A stretch of DNA of 64,000 nt from Cryptomeria japonica (Eukaryota; Streptophyta; Pinopsida; Cupressales; Cupressaceae): contig NC_081407.1 in the NCBI RefSeq assembly GCF_030272615.1, forward strand, positions 434,840,730 to 434,904,729, in the 5' to 3' direction. Shown one piece after another: positions 23,826 to 34,707 of this stretch (positions are counted from its first letter, which is position 1; each line of letters opens with the position of its first letter). Below the pieces are notes generated by a model. It ran no database searches, was not told where the DNA came from, and worked only from the letters and a program-made list of their open reading frames with translations. Both the position numbers and the translations under genes were made by a program.

Positions 23826-24378
23826 AAGTGCAACTTAGGGGAATGAAGACTCAAGTCAACAATGCAAGATGGGTCCCGGCTACTAGGCCATGATAGGCAC
23901 CCATGTACAATATGCAAATGCAAGCAAAACCATGCAATGCAATCTCTCACAAATGGAGAAAAGGAGAAAACCCAGTGGGAAAAAACTCCCCCCCAAAAGA
24001 GAGATGAAAGTACAAAAGACTCTCAAAGAAGAAGGACAAAACCTCAAAGAGGAAAAAGTCCCCCCATAAGAGAGGAAGGAGAAGTTAGCTGACCCCCCTT
24101 AATGACACATCCTGCACCTCCAAGAGAGCTCGCAACTGTTGGAACTTACTCTCAGTAAAAGGTTTGGTGAATATGTCTGCAACCTGCTCCGTTGTAGGAC
24201 AATACTGCAAATCAATGACCTGCTCTTGAATGAGCTCTCGGATATAGTGCATATGAATCTCGATGTGTTTGGTCCACTGGTGCTGGACCGAGTTCTTTGA
24301 GATTGCAATAGCACTCTGATTGTCATAATGTAGAACTGTCAGCCGTGGAGTGGTGAACCCAAACTCTGTGAGAATCTG

Positions 24379-27300
24379 CTAGAGCCAAATGGTCTCAATC
24401 GCTGCATTAATAGTGCCTCGATACTCAGCCTCAGTCGAAGAAAGAGAAATAGCATGCTGCTTCTTGCTCTGCCAACAAATGGGGCCTGAACCAAGGTGAA
24501 AACTGTAACCGGAAGTATACTTACGATCATCAAGATTGCCAGCCCAATCAGAGTCTATGTAACCAACCAAGCGAAGTCCCATGCTTGCTGCATAGTGAAT
24601 CCCATAGTGATGTGTACCCTGGATGTAATGAAGGATGCGTTTGGCGGCTTTCCAATGAAGCTCATGTGGTTCCTGCATGAAGCGGGAAACCATGCCAACT
24701 ACAAATGAAATATCACGGCGTGTATGGGTCAAGTAGATGAGACTACCCACAAGCTGACAATACAAAGTGGCATCAACTGGTGGAGAAGAACATTGAGCCT
24801 CAAGCTTGACTCCGGAAAGAAAGGGAGTCGGGGCAGGCTTACAATCAGCCATATGAAAGCGTGCAAGTAGATCAAGAGCATACTTGGGCTGCGATAGAGT
24901 AATCCTAGAAGGTGACTGTGAAATCTCTATCCCGAGAAAGTAGTGCAAAAGACCCAAGTCGGTCATAGCAAATCTACAATGCAAAGCATATTTGACCCTA
25001 CTAATGATGGATGAAGTGCTCCCTGTAATGATCAAGTCATCAACATAGAGCACAAGTATCAAGTGAGAGTCATCCTGTCACAAAATGTAGACATTCGGAT
25101 CGGAATGACACCTGGTGAACCCTGCGGAGAGAAGAAAGGAATCCATCTTGGCGTACAAAGCCCTGGGGGCTAGCTTAAGGCCATAGAGAGATTTCCGTAG
25201 TCTGCAAACCAAGGAAGTATCCTGGATGAAACCCTGTGGCTGCTCCATATAAATCTCGTCATCAAGATCACCATGAAGAAAAGCACTCTTCACATCCATC
25301 TGATGTACAGCCCAACCATGAGCTGTAGCAATAGCAAGTGTCAAACCAATCAAGCAAAGTCATGTGTCTGCTGCATAGTGAATCCCATAGTGATGTGTAC
25401 CCTGGATGTAATGAAGGATGTGTTTGGCGGCTTTCCAATGAAGCTCATGTGGTTCCTGCATGAAGCGGGAAACCATGCCAACTGCAAATGAAATATCAGG
25501 GCGTGTATGAGGCAAGTAGATGAGACTACCCACAAGCTGATGATACAAAGTGGCATCAACTGGTGGAGAAGAACATTGAGCCTCAAGCTTGACTCCTGAA
25601 AGAAAGGGAGTCGGGGCAGGCTTACAATCAGCCATATGAAAGCGTGCAAGTAGATCAAGAGTATACTTGGGCTGCGATAGTGTAATCCCGGAAGGTGACT
25701 GTGAAATCTCTATCCTGAGAAAGTAGTGCAAAAGACCCAAGTCAGTCATAGAAAATCTATCATGCAAAGCAGATTTGACCCTGCTAATGATGGATGCGGT
25801 ACTCCCTGTAATGATCAAATCATCAACATAGAGCACAAGTATCAAGTGAGAGTCATCCTGTCACAAAATATAGACATTCGGATCAAAATGACACCTGGTG
25901 AACCCTGCTGAGAGAAGAAAGGAATCCATCTTGGCATACCAAGCCCTAGGGGCCTGCTTAAGGCCATAGAGAGATTTCCTTAGTCTGCAAACCAAGGAAG
26001 TATCCTGGATGAAACCCTACAGCTGCTCCATATAAATCTCCTCCTCAAGGTCACCATGAAGAAAAGCACTCTTCACATCCATCTGATGTACAACCCAACC
26101 ATGAGCTACAACAATAGCAAGTGTCAAGCGAATGGAGTTCATCTTGGCTACGGGCACAAAGGTCTCAGTATAGTCAACACATGCAACCTCAGAGAAACCT
26201 TTCGCAACAAGTTGAGTCTTATACTTATCCACGCTACCATCCGCAACATACTTGGTCTGATAGATCCATTTACATCGAACCATCTTTCTCCCCTTAGGGA
26301 GATGGACTAAATCCCATGTGTTGTTCCTCATCAAGGAACTATACTCTTCTTCCATAGCTTGGTCCCACTCAGGAACCCCTGATGCTTCCCGAAATGTCTG
26401 TGGATCAGAAGTAGTAGCAATGAATGCATGTGGAAGATCCTGATGTTGTGATTGAGTTCTCCGTGTATCTGAAGGATCCCCAACAAGAGAACCCGCAGAC
26501 TAAAGTGTCTGTTGAGCCCAACGAGGTCTAGGTGGAGGTGGAGAACGAGGCTCCTCAACTGCAAGTGGACCCTATGGAGGTGTAACCCTGCGAGTCGGAG
26601 TTGAAGGAGTCTCATCATCTGAATCACTAGCATCACTATCCACAATGGAGGAAGGTGGAGGAGGTAGAGAGGATAAGCTAGGAGAGCTTTCCTCAAAGTG
26701 AACACTCCTCTCAATGAACACCTCATGTTTTTTAGGATCCATCAATCTATATGCCTTAACACCCTCAGGATATCCAACAAATATGCAAGGGCGACTTTGT
26801 GGTTCAAATGTCTTGCATTTCTGTGGAGGTATGCGAGCCCATGCTGGACACCCAAAGACTCTGAAATGTCTCACAATCAATTTCCTACCAGCCCAAGCCT
26901 CAAAAGGAGTAATACCTTGCAAAGCTTTGTGAGGAACCTGATTCTAGATGTGTGTGGTACAACTAATAGCCTCTATCCAAAAGGCGGGATCAAGAGAACA
27001 TGCATGTATCATATAGCTAGCTATTTCTTTGAGAGTTCTATTCTTGCATTCTGCAACTGTGTTCTGCTATGGAGTGTATGTGATAGAATGCTAAAAATCA
27101 ATCCCCTCAAATTTACAAAAATCCTCAAGTCTTTTGTTCACATATTCCCTTACATTATCTGTGCGAAGAATCTTCACCACTTTCTTGGATTGCTTCTCCA
27201 CACGAGTCTTGAAGTCCTGAAATCTGTCAAATACTTCACTCTTATGAATAAAAAAGTAGACCCAAGTGAAGCGGTAGTAGTCATCAATGAAGGTGAGGAC

Positions 27301-27498
27301 ATAGCAGGCCTTACTAAATGAAGGTGCTGGAAATGGACTTGCTACATCGCTGTGAACAAGTTGAAGAACTTCCAAAGCTCTCCAAGCTTTCCCTTTATCA
27401 AAATTTTCCTCGGGATGCTTGCCCATGGAACAACCTGAACATACACCCTCTGAAAAACTGATTCAAGGTAGACTTGTGACCATGTCTTTAGTGTTGAG
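24379..27498 (-). pseudogene. Copia B pol: integrase, reverse transcriptase, RNase H (decayed, RT partly duplicated)
   Basis: Reading right to left on the minus strand: the integrase zinc finger continues from 27498 (CSGCSMGKH), followed by the catalytic core (HSDVASPFPAP near 27350, FIDDYYRFTWVYF, ILRTDN) and the segment FEAWAGRKLIVRHFRVFG (about 26850-26905). Then comes RT with MVRCKWIYQTKY, KSAFLHGDL and YVDD, and last a C-terminal RNase H (DSDWAGNLDDRK near 24540, STEAEYRGT). A ~783-bp tandem duplication (24561-25344 and 25344-26127) repeats the RT palm with its YVDD box. Several single-base stops interrupt the frame, for example after NVYIL at 25863 and 25080. The final residues before 24379 lack the usual copia C-terminus in frame. 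Confidence 0.92.
24561..26127 (-). repeat. Tandem duplication of ~783 bp inside copia B RT
   Basis: Copy 1 (24561-25344) and copy 2 (25344-26127) align with a constant offset of 783 bp, for example CTGCATAGTGAATCCCATAG at 24588 and 25371, and GTGTCAA at 25338 and 26121. The copies differ at many single sites. Short similarity AACCAA(C/T)CAAGC(G/A)AAGTC at both left borders suggests where the crossover occurred. Confidence 0.93.
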
Positions 27499-28938
27499 CT
27501 ACTGAAGATAGCGGTAGTTGAGGTGACCAAACCACTCATGCCATAGCTTACTTTCTAAATTTGAATGAGTAAGCAAGGCCCTAGAAGGTGAACTTGGCAC
27601 AAAGTGGGAGAATGAATAAAGCCTTGAGTTGTCATTGACTTGTCCCACTGCTACCAAGGCAACATCATCAAGTTCCTTTACCACAACTGAATCTGTTGTA
27701 AACTCAACCTTTTTCCCATTCCCATAGTGAGTGATTTGGTAGATAGAGAGAAGGTTGGTAGACAAGTTAGGAACATAGAGAACATTCTCAAATGTTCCAT
27801 CATCCATGTCAATTGAACCTTTCCCTTCAACCTCTACTTGTGTATCATCACCTATGTAAATGTGAGGTACCTTAGATGGCTCCAATGAATAAAACTGCTC
27901 CTTTGTAGAACCCATGTGATATGAGGCACCGGAGTCAAGTATCCACTGCTGTGAAGAACTTGTTGTAGCCACAAATGCTTTCCCTTTTCCCTTAGACTGT
28001 GAGGAAGAGGAAGGAGATGAATCCTTCTTTGTGTAGGCGGATGGCAAGTTGATGTTGTTTTTCTTAAGAAGATTAGTTAACTCATCAACTTGCTTTGTGT
28101 GGCATCGATGCTCATCATGACCATACTTCTTGCAATATGCACAAGTTGGCTTATCCTTCTTAGGTGGTGTCCCCTTCTTGGAAGAGGATGAAAAATCACC
28201 TTGTGATGGAGAGGATGATTGTCCTTTTTCCTGCTGTGGCTGTGACTTAGATTGCTTCTTTTTCTTGTTGGAATCTTTACCTTGACTTCCTTGATTCCCT
28301 TGATTAGCCACCAAAGCCTGGGACTTTGAAGACTTGACAAGCCCCATGTTCAACAACTTAGATTGTTCCAATATCAACATTTCTGTGAAGGCATCAAATG
28401 AAGGCATAGCATAGGAACTCCCCACTGTCAAACAATGAGTTTGGAAGCTAGACACAAATGCTGCATATTCTAGTGCAAGCTTGTCCAACAAGTTGAATAT
28501 CAACTGAGCATCCTTTTTGTCAATTCCACAATCCTTAAGCTTTGCTCTTAGCTCATTTTCTTTGGTGACATAATCTTGGATTGTATCAAAACTCTTGGGA
28601 TCCAAGTTGGTGAGCTCACTGTCAATCTTATAACCTCTGATTTCATCAACTTGACCATACGATTTCTGAAACATATCCCAAGCATCTTTGATTGTAGTAC
28701 ACTTTTCAATATGAAAGATGAGGTCATTTGATACATACTTGCGTAAAGTTCCAAGAGCCATGCAATTCTTAGTGAGCCATTCTAACTGAGCGTTAGGATC
28801 AGCCTTAGGATCAGGTGGTGCTACTATTGTTCCATCTATGTAATGTGTGAGACCTTTTTCCATTAATTTGCTCCATACTTTAATTTTCCATGATGCATAA
28901 TTATGTGGAGTTAAAGGTGGAAATTTATGAGGACTCAT
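27499..28938 (-). CDS. Copia B Gag and protease, open for ~480 codons
   Basis: The longest clean reading frame in the window. The ATG at 28938 (MSPHKFPPLTPHNYASWKIK) is preferred over the further upstream methionine, because copia Gag proteins begin just before this 'L..NY..WK' segment. The order is: Gag core (residues about 1-200), Lys/Gln/Ser-rich linker, CX2CX4HX4C zinc knuckle CAYCKKYGHDEHRC, Ser-rich stretch, protease active site WILDSGASYHM, and the start of integrase with WHEWFGHLNYRYL. The frame stops at 27499. Gag packages element RNA in cytoplasmic particles; the protease cuts the polyprotein. The intact D-S-G triad and knuckle contrast with the broken pol downstream. Expression is unproven. 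Confidence 0.92.
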   Translation of the reverse strand: MSPHKFPPLTPHNYASWKIKVWSKLMEKGLTHYIDGTIVAPPDPKADPNAQLEWLTKNCMALGTLRKYVSNDLIFHIEKCTTIKDAWDMFQKSYGQVDEIRGYKIDSELTNLDPKSFDTIQDYVTKENELRAKLKDCGIDKKDAQLIFNLLDKLALEYAAFVSSFQTHCLTVGSSYAMPSFDAFTEMLILEQSKLLNMGLVKSSKSQALVANQGNQGSQGKDSNKKKKQSKSQPQQEKGQSSSPSQGDFSSSSKKGTPPKKDKPTCAYCKKYGHDEHRCHTKQVDELTNLLKKNNINLPSAYTKKDSSPSSSSQSKGKGKAFVATTSSSQQWILDSGASYHMGSTKEQFYSLEPSKVPHIYIGDDTQVEVEGKGSIDMDDGTFENVLYVPNLSTNLLSIYQITHYGNGKKVEFTTDSVVVKELDDVALVAVGQVNDNSRLYSFSHFVPSSPSRALLTHSNLESKLWHEWFGHLNYRYLQ

Positions 28939-29820
28939 TGCAACAAAAATGAAAGAGCACAAGGAAAGAGAGGCACAATCACACAAGACACCCCCCCAAA
29001 TGTGATGATTTGACACTTTATACTTAGTGCATGTACGATGGGCCACTTGCAAAAAATGGCAAAGTGGACTTCTGATTACAATTTTACAACTGCCTCAATA
29101 AGACCAAAAGAGACTCAAACTAATAATGCAAGAGATCTAAACTAAGATCCAAGCAATTTACAAGTACTAGATAGGCCAAATAAAACCAATATATGAAAGT
29201 ACAATTTCTACTTAAAATCTTTGAAATCTGATCATAGATTATGAAAGTAGATGAAAAAACATGCAGTTTCAAAAAAAATGGCACCTGAAAAGGAGGTCAT
29301 ATGAGCTCGAACAAGGCCTTTGAAGTTGCAGAATTGAGGATTGGACAGGTACAGCTGAGAGAATCTAAAATTTTTGAAAAACCTGTGCACCAAAACCAAA
29401 AAATAACTACACCACTGCAAAGAGCATGAAAAATTAGCCCAAATAAAAAAAAAATTGCACCCAAAAAGGAGAAAAATTGAGCAAGTTATGGGCCTCCAAA
29501 GTTGACCCAAAAATCCAAACTGCTCAACGGAGAGGGGTCTAAAAATTTCCAAAGAAAATGCTGACTGGGTGCTGCTGACTATGTGCTGCTGATTGGGCAG
29601 AAGCTGACGCCCAAATTGGGTAGAAAATTTCCTCCACACCTAAAAATTGATTTTTGCCAAAATAGGTCAAATTTATACTCGATTTTTATGGAAACAGCCT
29701 CCTAGATGCAATGGTGAGGTTGAAAATGCTCCAAGATGCCTCCAAAAAGTGTAGTTCCTCAAATCCAAAAATAGAAGCCTTCCATAATGTCTCCAAAAAC
29801 CAATCAATGAAGCCCCAATA
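28939..29820 (-). other. Copia B leader between PBS and Gag
   Basis: About 880 bp of non-coding sequence between the primer binding site and the Gag ATG. A methionine in frame at 29052 would add 38 residues but is unlikely to be the start. No other gene seen. Confidence 0.6.
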
Positions 29821-29832
29821 GCTTTGATACCA
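29821..29832 (-). other. Primer binding site of copia B
   Basis: Minus-strand TGGTATCAAAGC sits directly against the 5' LTR. It matches the common plant copia site TGGTATCAGAGC, complementary to the initiator Met tRNA 3' end, at 11 of 12 positions. Confidence 0.88.
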
Positions 29833-30283
29833 TGTTAGATTTTGCCAAGATCAAGGGCACAATGAAAAGTATAAAAATAGAGACAAAAGAATGAAAAGAG
29901 CAAACTGTATTCTTATCAATATGAAAATGATCAACTGGATTCCCCAATACAATGAATATAGGCCTTCTTATATAGGCAAGGCCATATGGATGTACGAGCA
30001 CACAATCATGACATGTGGCTCAATGAGAAACAAGGGTAGGTAAGAAATACTAGGGGTAGGTAGGAGAAATAATATAATATTCCACAAGAGGTGGATGACC
30101 CACCAAATGTGGAGTGTAACAACAAAATAAGACCACAAAAGGTGGAATTTCTCCTACAATCTCTATCCCTATGTGCACACTTCCCTAAGTGTCTCAAATC
30201 CAAACTACGAAGAAATGCATTATCCTAAGTTAACTTAAGTAAAGTGTAATAACATCCATAATGAATATTTATTTACACCAACA
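29833..30283 (-). repeat. 5' LTR of copia B
   Basis: 451 bp, TGTTAGATTTTGCC...TTTACACCAACA on the plus strand. It is the partner of 23367-23816. On the minus strand it would contain the promoter. An AT-rich TATAAGAAGGCC segment (plus 29959-29975 region) is a possible TATA area. Confidence 0.95.
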
Positions 30284-31219
30284 GTTCTATATGCCCAAAG
30301 TGCAGGATTAAGCTAGACATGCCAATCTTTACCAACATGATTCACCGTCTTTTTGAGGATTTCTGGATTGTTTTGTTTGAGGCCTCTACTTGGCCATTCC
30401 CTTGTGGATAATATGGTGTTGAAAAGCGATGTTGGATATGGAATCGCTCACAAAGTTCTTCTACATCTTGATTCTTGAAAGGTCGTCCATTATCTATGAT
30501 AATAGAACTAAGAATGTCATATCGACAAATGAGGTACTTCAAAATGAAGGAAGATATTTGCTTGCCAGTAACTATAGTCAATGGGACTACCTCAATCCAC
30601 TTTGTGAAGTACTCAATGGCTGTGATGATAAACTTGTGACCATTTTATGAGGAAGGATGAATATTTTCTACGAGGTCAAGTCCCCATTGGCAGAAAGGCC
30701 ATGATGTGGTAAATGTTTGTAGCTCCTGTGCTAGTGCATGTATAAGATTTCCATGAATATTACACTTAGGGCATTTCCTAGCAAAATGATATGATTTGTT
30801 TTTCATTGTCGGCCACTAATATTCCATCCTTAGAAGTTTCTTGGCAAGAGTAGGACCACTTGAATGTGTGCCATAAATACTTTGTGGAGCTCATGTAAGG
30901 TGGAGTCAGATTTGTTATGACTAAGACATCGAAGAAGAGTACCATCAAGACCTTGGCGGTAAAGTGTGTCAGCAGTTAAGGTATAGCAGGCTGCTTGATG
31001 AATGAAGCTGCATTTTTGGTTACTAGATAGGTCTGGTGGAAGGCTATTGTCTTTTAGGTAGGTGTATATTTTTTTGTAGAGGGGGGAATCAGAACCGTTT
31101 AGGGTAAAAATGACTTGGGATTCTGAGTTGTCATAGGCGAAGGAAAATAATTGCTCCACCAAGAATTCATAACGATTCTGCTTGTCTGGAATTTGTAGGA
31201 GCGAAGCAATGGTGGCCAT
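30284..31219 (-). pseudogene. Gypsy element D: integrase zinc finger and catalytic core
   Basis: Lies between copia B (left) and copia C (right). Minus-strand reading gives the RNase H-integrase linker (QIPDKQNRYEFLVEQLFSFA near 31190, DTLYRQGLDGTLLRCL near 30940), the CPKCNIHGNLIH zinc finger (about 30740-30780), and the core (TAIEYFTKWIEVVPL near 30600, IIIDNGRPFKNQ near 30480, PYYPQGNGQVEASNK near 30400). The first catalytic Asp is read as Glu (TAIEYF); the second Asp and the Glu are present. Stops near 30650 and around 30830, and frame shifts, break it. It continues to 23366 on one side and to 39634 on the other once both copia insertions are removed. Confidence 0.9.
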
Positions 31220-33713
31220 TGTCAGATAGTTCAAATAACCAAAAGACAAATGAGAAGGGGGGGGGGGCGAATCGGTTGTCACAAATTACCATAACATTTA
31301 GCATTTAAAACTTTAATTCTGAAACCCAAAACATTAATATTGGTGCCTAAACTAAATACTAAAATAACAGATACACCAATTAAGCATAAACAATAATCAG
31401 AGAATAAATACCATCCACATGACACCAAGATTTATACGTGGAAAAATAGGTAAAGGGAAAAACCACGGTGGGAAACCTACCCACAGTCAGATAATACTTC
31501 TGTAGTAAGTATGTGAATTACAATTGAGGGGCCTGCACTTGCAGGAAGGCCAACAACCTAGAGCGCACTTATAAGCACAAAAGGAGTCTCACTGACTACA
31601 TAGAAATCTAGACTACAATCCAGAGAAATGATTGAACTGCAAAGATAACATCTCCTATACCTGAGTATAGTTTCGGTTAAGCTCAATATCGAAGGTCTAA
31701 ATCCTCTTACATAAACCCAATTCGATCTCCAATGATCGACCAAATCCTTTTCCTGAATGATATTACATTATTCGCACATTACATATCCATATCCCATTCC
31801 TATGACCTTGATGATCTACAATGAGATCTTACATATATATACAAATCCTCAACCATAAATAATCAGGTCGGTCACCAGGCAATAAACCAATTAGATAATT
31901 ACAAAACATGTTGGCCTTAGACCAAAAAAATAATATCCAACTCATAAGACATCCAAGAAACACATCGAGAGGTCCAATCCACATGTTACATTTGTTGACA
32001 ATATGGAGGAATTGATTATGTGTTGCATTGATGTTTTGTCATTGATGTCAACACTAGCTGTTATGGTTGGTTACCGACAGACAGGTTTTAGTTACCGATA
32101 GAAGATCTAGTGTTACTGATAAAAGGGACTATCTATTGGACACTTCTGATATATTTGGATCAATGGAGTATGTTTGGTTTTATGTGTTACATGTTTCTGG
32201 AGAATGTTTTGATCAGTTGGTATTGATTTGGTGATCAGATGCTATCATACACTCTTGCAAATCGTTATCGGCATGGGTTTAAGGTTTAACCGATAGAGCT
32301 TTTACTGAGAATCTTTGGTAGAATGCATAAGTGGTGTTGGTGTGACTTCTAGATGGAAACCAGGATGCTGAAGGTGATCCCTGATCATGCCTCAACTGAT
32401 TGGAGACATTTCTTTAGTGTGGTGGACCCAAATTAGGTCCGGTACCTATCTAGGTTATGGACCAGTATCATGTTAATGTGTTCTCTACATGTTACCAGAT
32501 GTTTTATGGATTGGTTATTATTGTTTTGGTCTTAAGATGACATGGCATATCATTGTAATATGGATGTATGTAATGATCTTATTGTAATATCTTTTAGGTG
32601 GCCGACCTAATTGGTTTAGGCCTTAGGGGTTTGTATAAATTGATGTAAGATCTCATTGTAGATCATGGTTTGGGATGGGAATAAAGTGTGTTATGGCCAT
32701 CTAATGTAATATCATATGCGAAGGAGATTTGGTCGATCATAGGTGATCAAATTGGGTTTAAGTGAGAGGTCAAAGGCCTCCAGTATTGAGCTTAATGGGG
32801 ACTGTAATCAGGCATGGTAGATTCTATCTCTGGTAGTTCATTCTTCTCAATTGTTGTCCAGTTATCTTGAGGTGGTTATAACCTCTCTGTAGTCAGTGAG
32901 ACTCTTTTGTAATGAGCAGTACGCTCTAGGCAGTGTGCCTTTCTGCATGTGCAGGCCCCTTATTGTATCACATACTTTCTGTAGAAGTATCATCTGACTA
33001 TGGGTAGGCTTCCAACCATGGTTTTTCCATTTACCGGGTTTTCCACGTATAAATCATGGTGTTATGTGGTATGGTTGTAATTTGTTAATTCTCTATTTCA
33101 TTCTTAAGTTTTATTGCTTACCGGTATTTGTTTCTGCTATTTCGGTATTCAATGTTTATGTGCTCCGGTTAAAGGTTATAAAGTGGTTTGATTTATATAA
33201 TCTGGTAACAACTGATTCACCCCCCCTCTCAGTTGTTCACTGGTTATCCTAGCAACATTAAGCCGGTCCATAACCTTGATAACACCGAGACCCAATATAG
33301 GTCCACACGCTAAATCAATGATCCCAATCCACCAAGTCTCGAACATGATCACCATTAGCATCCTGAATCTATACCAGAAGTTGCACCAATACCACTTATG
33401 CATATCATCAAAGATCTTGAACAAAGCTCTACTGATGAAACCCTCGTCGGAACCACAAACCAAGCTTCCAAGCAAACATGATAGCATCCAATCACCAGAC
33501 CAAAACCAACTAACTAAATATGAACATGAGTAAGACAATTCCATAACCAAATCATACTGGAGCATACCAGATCATGCCGGATCCAAACCAACCAGAAACC
33601 ACACAACCTATTGGGACTAGAAGAGTGCCGACAAAGCATCCAAAACAACTAGTGTTGACATCAATGATAAAACATCCATGCAACACATAATCAATTCCTC
33701 CAAATGGCCAACA
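31220..33713 (-). repeat. 3' LTR of copia C, split by a solo LTR
   Basis: The LTR proper is 31220-31992 plus 33260-33713 (about 1227 bp), equal in length to the right LTR. It starts TGTCAGATAG and ends ATGGCCAACA on the plus strand. The stretch 31993-33254 is a separate insertion with its own target duplication. It has an 11-G run at 31257-31267. Confidence 0.93.
31993..33254 (+). mobile_element. Solo LTR nested in the copia C LTR, opposite orientation, TSD ACATT
   Basis: 1262 bp, from TGTTGACAATATGG to TATCCTAGCA, flanked by ACATT at 31988-31992 and 33255-33259. Read on the plus strand it is the reverse complement of the surrounding LTR family. It begins with the same GAGGAATTGATTATGTGTTGCATTGATG segment that ends the host LTR in reverse, and it ends with GATTCACCCCCCCTCTCAG. 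The same family has thus inserted into its own LTR in inverse orientation and been reduced to a solo LTR. Confidence 0.93.
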
Positions 33714-33727
33714 ATCTCCCCCTTTGG
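33714..33727 (-). other. Polypurine tract of copia C
   Basis: Minus-strand CCAAAGGGGGAGAT abuts the 3' LTR. Element E carries the nearly identical CCAAAGGGGGATAT in the same place. Confidence 0.85.
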
Positions 33728-34123
33728 CATTGATGGCAACACTAGATGTGAAAACATCTAAGTAAGAAAAAATGCCAAACAAGTCTTCCCCAATGTAAGA
33801 CAACCAACAATCTCCCACTCAAAGATATAGCAATGAAGCTCTAAAACAAAGACCAAACTTTCCCTTTGAATAATATCTCTGTAAAGATCCGAATTATACA
33901 TATATATCTCCCCCTAATGTATACAACTCCTTAAGTTTTTCACATCAATATCTCTTCCCCTTTGACATCAATGCCATAAATCTGACAAAAATATCAAAAT
34001 GAAAAAAAAAACCACTGAATCACAATGCTAACTACTCCCCCAGAGCAGTAGCATCCTCACATCAGTGCCAAAATGAATGATATTTCTAATAATGCATACC
34101 AGACTGATGCCAAAAAGTATCCA
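33728..34123 (-). other. Copia C 3' non-coding region
   Basis: Between the RNase H stop and the polypurine tract. It contains several pyrimidine-rich CTCCCCCT words on the plus strand (purine-rich AGGGGGAG on the sense strand). No gene. Confidence 0.6.
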
Positions 34124-34706
34124 TCAGTTTTCTGCCAGAGGGGCAAAAACCCCTAACCTGTCTCTCAGGTACTCAAATGATTCTTTAGGCAAAGGTTTAG
34201 TGAAAATATCTGCAATCTTCTCTTTAGTGTTCACATAAACTAGTCTAACTTCATTTTCTTCCACCTTCTCCTTCAAAAAGTTATACTTGATAGATATTTG
34301 TTGTCTTAGAGTGAAATATTGAATTATTTGATATGTCAATAGCAACAGAGTTATCACAGTGAATAACTACCAGTCCAGTGCAATGCACTTTGATATCCTT
34401 CAACATTTGCTTCATCCATAGAACCTGTGTACAGTTAGTAGCAACAACAACAACATACTTAGCTTCAGTGGTAGATAAATAAGTACATGATTGTTTCTTG
34501 TTGATACATGAAACCAACTTCTTTCCAAGAAAGAAAGCTCCACCGGAAGTACTTTTCCGGTCATCAACATCTCTAGCCCAATTAGCATCTGTATATGCAC
34601 ATAAAGTAAATTCATCATCCTTAAGGTACCACAAACCATATTCAGATGTACCTTGCAAGTATCTAAATTTTTTTTTCACCGCACTCATGATTTTCTTTAG
34701 GATCAC
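34124..34706 (-). pseudogene. Copia C RNase H
   Basis: Minus-strand fragments KKKFRYLQGTSEYGLWYL, YTDANWARDVDDRKSTSG, STTEAKYVVV and VIHCDNSVAIDISNNS, then in another frame FLKEKVEENEVRLVYV and EKIADIFTKPLPKESFEYLR. This is the complete motif order of a copia RNase H, with one frameshift near 34300. The LADIFTKPLP-like end is near 34190. The family is clear; the protein is broken. Confidence 0.92.
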
Positions 34707-34707
34707 T

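Larger units (their letters stand above)
23367..30283 (-). mobile_element. Copia element B, complete with LTRs and TSD GTTCT
   Basis: A 6917-bp minus-strand Ty1/copia retrotransposon inserted in the integrase of gypsy D. The ends TGTGAG/TGTTAG and ...CACCAACA are flanked by GTTCT at 23362-23366 and 30284-30288. LTRs are 23367-23816 and 29833-30283 (about 450 bp). A primer binding site and a polypurine tract lie at the expected inner borders. By eye the two LTRs differ at about 14 positions plus one indel, so it is relatively young among the elements here. The pol region has stops and a tandem duplication, so it is not autonomous now. Confidence 0.95.

Noticed and set aside
26698-27321. 207-codon plus-strand ORF
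   Set aside because: Antisense to the copia B integrase, which explains the open frame.
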